Part shown: positions 13,545 to 14,986 of the stretch, in pieces
How the letters are laid out: every line of letters starts with the position of its first letter
How positions within the stretch are numbered: position 1 is the stretch's first letter
Origin: an uncultured Clostridia bacterium
GTDB lineage: Bacteria > Bacillota > Clostridia > Christensenellales > Aristaeellaceae
Assembly (NCBI GenBank): GCA_946626395.1
Contig: CAMOUF010000035.1
Coordinates: forward strand, 1-14,986
Length of the DNA stretch: 14,986 bases
Direction of reading: 5' to 3'
Notes under the pieces: generated by a model
Seen by the model: only the letters and a program-made list of their open reading frames with translations
Databases searched by the model: none
What the model was told of the DNA's origin: nothing
Position numbers and translations under genes: made by a program

Positions 13545-13696
13545 TACGTCCCTGTTCCCCAAAATGAACCGTCAACGGCAGGCTGCCTATCGCGCCATTT
13601 TTCACAAAATGATCAACCTGCTGAACCCTTTATATGGGTTTCCCGGATTTGGGCCCAGCATCTTTTCCGATTGATCCACGTGAGGAGGATATACCC

Positions 13697-14797
13697 ATGG
13701 AATACATCGCAGCCGCGGCCTTTGGGCTGGAGGGGATCGTCCGGCGGGAGCTGAACCGCCTGGGCCTGGACGCCAAGGGGGAGCAGGGCGGCGCCCGTTT
13801 TGAGGCCACGCCCGCCCAAGCGTTTGAGGCCAATCTTTGGCTGCGCACGGCGGACCGGGTGCTGCTGGTGGCAGGCGAAGGGAAGGTGCTTTCCTTTGAG
13901 GAGCTGTTTCAGCTGGTGCAAAGCCTGCCCTGGGAGGATTATCTGCCCCGGAACGCCCGTTTTCCCGTCAGCGGCAAATGCGCCCGCAGCCAGCTCATGA
14001 GCGTGCGGGACTGCCAGGCCATCACGAAAAAGGCCATTGTGGAGCGCTTGAAGCGCCATTACAGAACCCAGTGGTTTGAGGAAGACGGGCCGGAATTTCC
14101 CGTGGACGTATCCATTCACGGAGATATGGCCCGCCTGACCCTGGACCCCAGCGGCGCGGCGCTGAACCGCCGGGGCTACCGCACCTGGAACGGGGAAGCG
14201 CCCCTGCGGGAAACCCTGGCCGCCGCCCTGGTGATGCTGTCCCCCTGGCGGGGAGACCAGCCCCTGTGGGACCCCTGCTGCGGCACCGGCACCCTGCTCA
14301 TTGAAGCGGCATTCCAACGCGCCCACCGGGCCCCCGGTCTGAGCCGCTCCTTCGCCTGCGAAAGCTGGCCCTGCTTTCCGAAAAAGGCTATGCAGGAGGC
14401 ACGGGCGGAAGCGGAAGCCCGGTTTGACCCCAGCCTGATCGGCATGATTGGCGGCAGCGACATCGACCCGGAAGCCCTGACCCTGTGCAAGCGCCATATC
14501 AAGCAGGCGGGTCTGGGCGGCAGGATCACCGTGGAGCAGAAGGATTTAAGAGATCTGACCCTGGACGCCCCTTCTCTCCTGTTCCTGTTGAACCCGCCCT
14601 ACGGCGAACGCCTCAGCGACCGGAAGAAATGCGAATATCTGTACCGGGATCTGCGCGCCCTGTCCGACCGGCACCCCGGCAGCCGCATGGCCGTGATCAC
14701 CGCCCACAATGGCTTCGAACGCTGCTATGGAAAACGGGCAGTGCAAAAACGCCGCCTCTATAACGGGCGGCTGGAATGCGAATTTATGATCTATTGA
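13697..14797 (+). CDS. ypsC: THUMP-domain RNA (guanine-N2) methyltransferase, YpsC/RlmL type
   Basis: A 366-residue methyltransferase likely acting on 23S rRNA. The N-terminal part begins MEYIAAAAFGLEGIVRRELN, as in the THUMP domain of RlmL/YpsC proteins, and is followed by a SAM-dependent fold. Motif I is DPCCGTGT (192-199), the acidic GSDIDPEAL follows, and the catalytic motif is NPPYG (299-303), typical of N2-guanine methyltransferases. GAGGAGG at 13682-13688 supports ATG 13697; the in-frame ATG at 13634 would add 21 unrelated residues. The gene lies 152 bases after the small membrane protein and may have its own promoter, though none is clear. It is probably a housekeeping gene unrelated to the upstream cluster. 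E. coli RlmL makes m2G2445; the exact site here is inferred. Confidence 0.92.
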   Translation: MEYIAAAAFGLEGIVRRELNRLGLDAKGEQGGARFEATPAQAFEANLWLRTADRVLLVAGEGKVLSFEELFQLVQSLPWEDYLPRNARFPVSGKCARSQLMSVRDCQAITKKAIVERLKRHYRTQWFEEDGPEFPVDVSIHGDMARLTLDPSGAALNRRGYRTWNGEAPLRETLAAALVMLSPWRGDQPLWDPCCGTGTLLIEAAFQRAHRAPGLSRSFACESWPCFPKKAMQEARAEAEARFDPSLIGMIGGSDIDPEALTLCKRHIKQAGLGGRITVEQKDLRDLTLDAPSLLFLLNPPYGERLSDRKKCEYLYRDLRALSDRHPGSRMAVITAHNGFERCYGKRAVQKRRLYNGRLECEFMIY

Positions 14798-14850
14798 GGA
14801 TGCTGGGGGATTAGTTCGGGCGTTCTCTGCAGAGCGTTCTATGCACATCA

Positions 14851-14878
14851 TTCCAAGTTCGAAGTTCCAAGTTACAAG
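14851..14878. repeat. 7-bp periodic tract (TTCCAAG)
   Basis: Four phased heptamers, TTCCAAG, TTCGAAG, TTCCAAG and TTACAAG, form the reverse-complement version of the CTTNGAA tract at 9848-9877. It lies just downstream of the methyltransferase gene, where an operon end is expected. Confidence 0.75.
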
Positions 14879-14929
14879 CCAATGCGTTCCCTGTGTCCAG
14901 CTATATTCTCTGCGCTCTGCATGATGATT

Positions 14930-14983
14930 GGCTCCCCTATCATGGGAGCTGTCAGCGGAGCTGACTGAGGGGTTTAACCCCTC
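14930..14983. repeat. Cluster of three adjacent inverted repeats at the right edge
   Basis: Three hairpins follow without gaps: GCTCCC/GGGAGC (14931-14936 with 14944-14949), GTCAGC/GCTGAC (14951-14956 with 14960-14965) and GAGGGGTT/AACCCCTC (14967-14983). CCCC near 14934 could alternatively pair with GGGG near 14970, closing a branched structure. From memory, similar palindromic elements are scattered in gut Firmicutes genomes. The element may continue past the window. Confidence 0.65.
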
Positions 14984-14986
14984 CGC

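Noticed and set aside
12345..13562. Long minus-strand open frame opposite the YitT-like gene
   Set aside because: The product is rich in His, Gln and Gly with no recognisable domain; the YitT gene is well supported.
13600..13641. TTCACA and TATATG as a promoter for the methyltransferase gene
   Set aside because: The spacing of about 24 bases is too long for sigma-A.

Overview
The window looks like chromosome of a GC-rich, endospore-forming Clostridia-type Firmicute, probably from an uncultured gut lineage. The evidence is a clear sporulation sigma factor G, a heterodimeric drug-type ABC exporter, a YitT-family protein, a cystine-type ABC importer and strong AGGAGG ribosome binding sites. No phage, transposase, CRISPR, tRNA or rRNA gene is visible. 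Assignment to a genus is not possible from this sequence alone.

Layout. (1) 1-479, minus strand, cut by the window edge: the N-terminal part of a Tat-exported ferredoxin-like protein resembling E. coli YdhY. Its GC-rich leader (about 575-670) can fold. The 535 bases between it and sigG hold that leader, a tract of 7-bp repeats and a sigma-G-type promoter. (2) 1015-1797: sigG, standing alone rather than beside spoIIGA-sigE. (3) 1798-2196: no gene, but a large branched inverted-repeat element, an inverted repeat over a -35 box and a very good sigma-A promoter. (4) 2197-5711: two overlapping half-transporter genes whose motif substitutions show one consensus and one degenerate ATP site. They end in a terminator shared with the convergent tat operon. 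(5) 7104-5800, minus strand: tatB-like, tatA and tatC, driven by a near-consensus promoter. (6) 7392-9700: a cystine-type ABC permease and ATPase without a binding protein, followed 9 bases later by a TtcA-like PP-loop protein. (7) 9933-13544: DUF1858 protein, a second TtcA-like paralogue, a NUDIX hydrolase, an alpha/beta hydrolase, a YitT-like membrane protein and a small membrane protein, mostly overlapping or closely spaced. (8) 13697-14797: a THUMP-domain RNA methyltransferase of the YpsC/RlmL type. (9) 14798-14986: intergenic repeats.

How the parts may work together. The Tat genes could export the YdhY-like iron-sulfur protein, whose signal has a full RR-x-F-L-K motif. The cystine-type importer is co-transcribed with one TtcA-like gene, and a DUF1858 protein (a domain known from the iron-sulfur repair protein ScdA) with a second TtcA-like gene follows. 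This suggests a sulfur-uptake to sulfur-transfer unit. It is inference, not shown.

The most unusual non-coding signal is a set of five intergenic tracts that all repeat with a strict 7-bp period but use at least three different unit sequences. A second signal is a palindromic repeat family with one branched copy (1820-1980) and one compact copy (9684-9750), the latter supplying the stop codon of the first TtcA-like gene.
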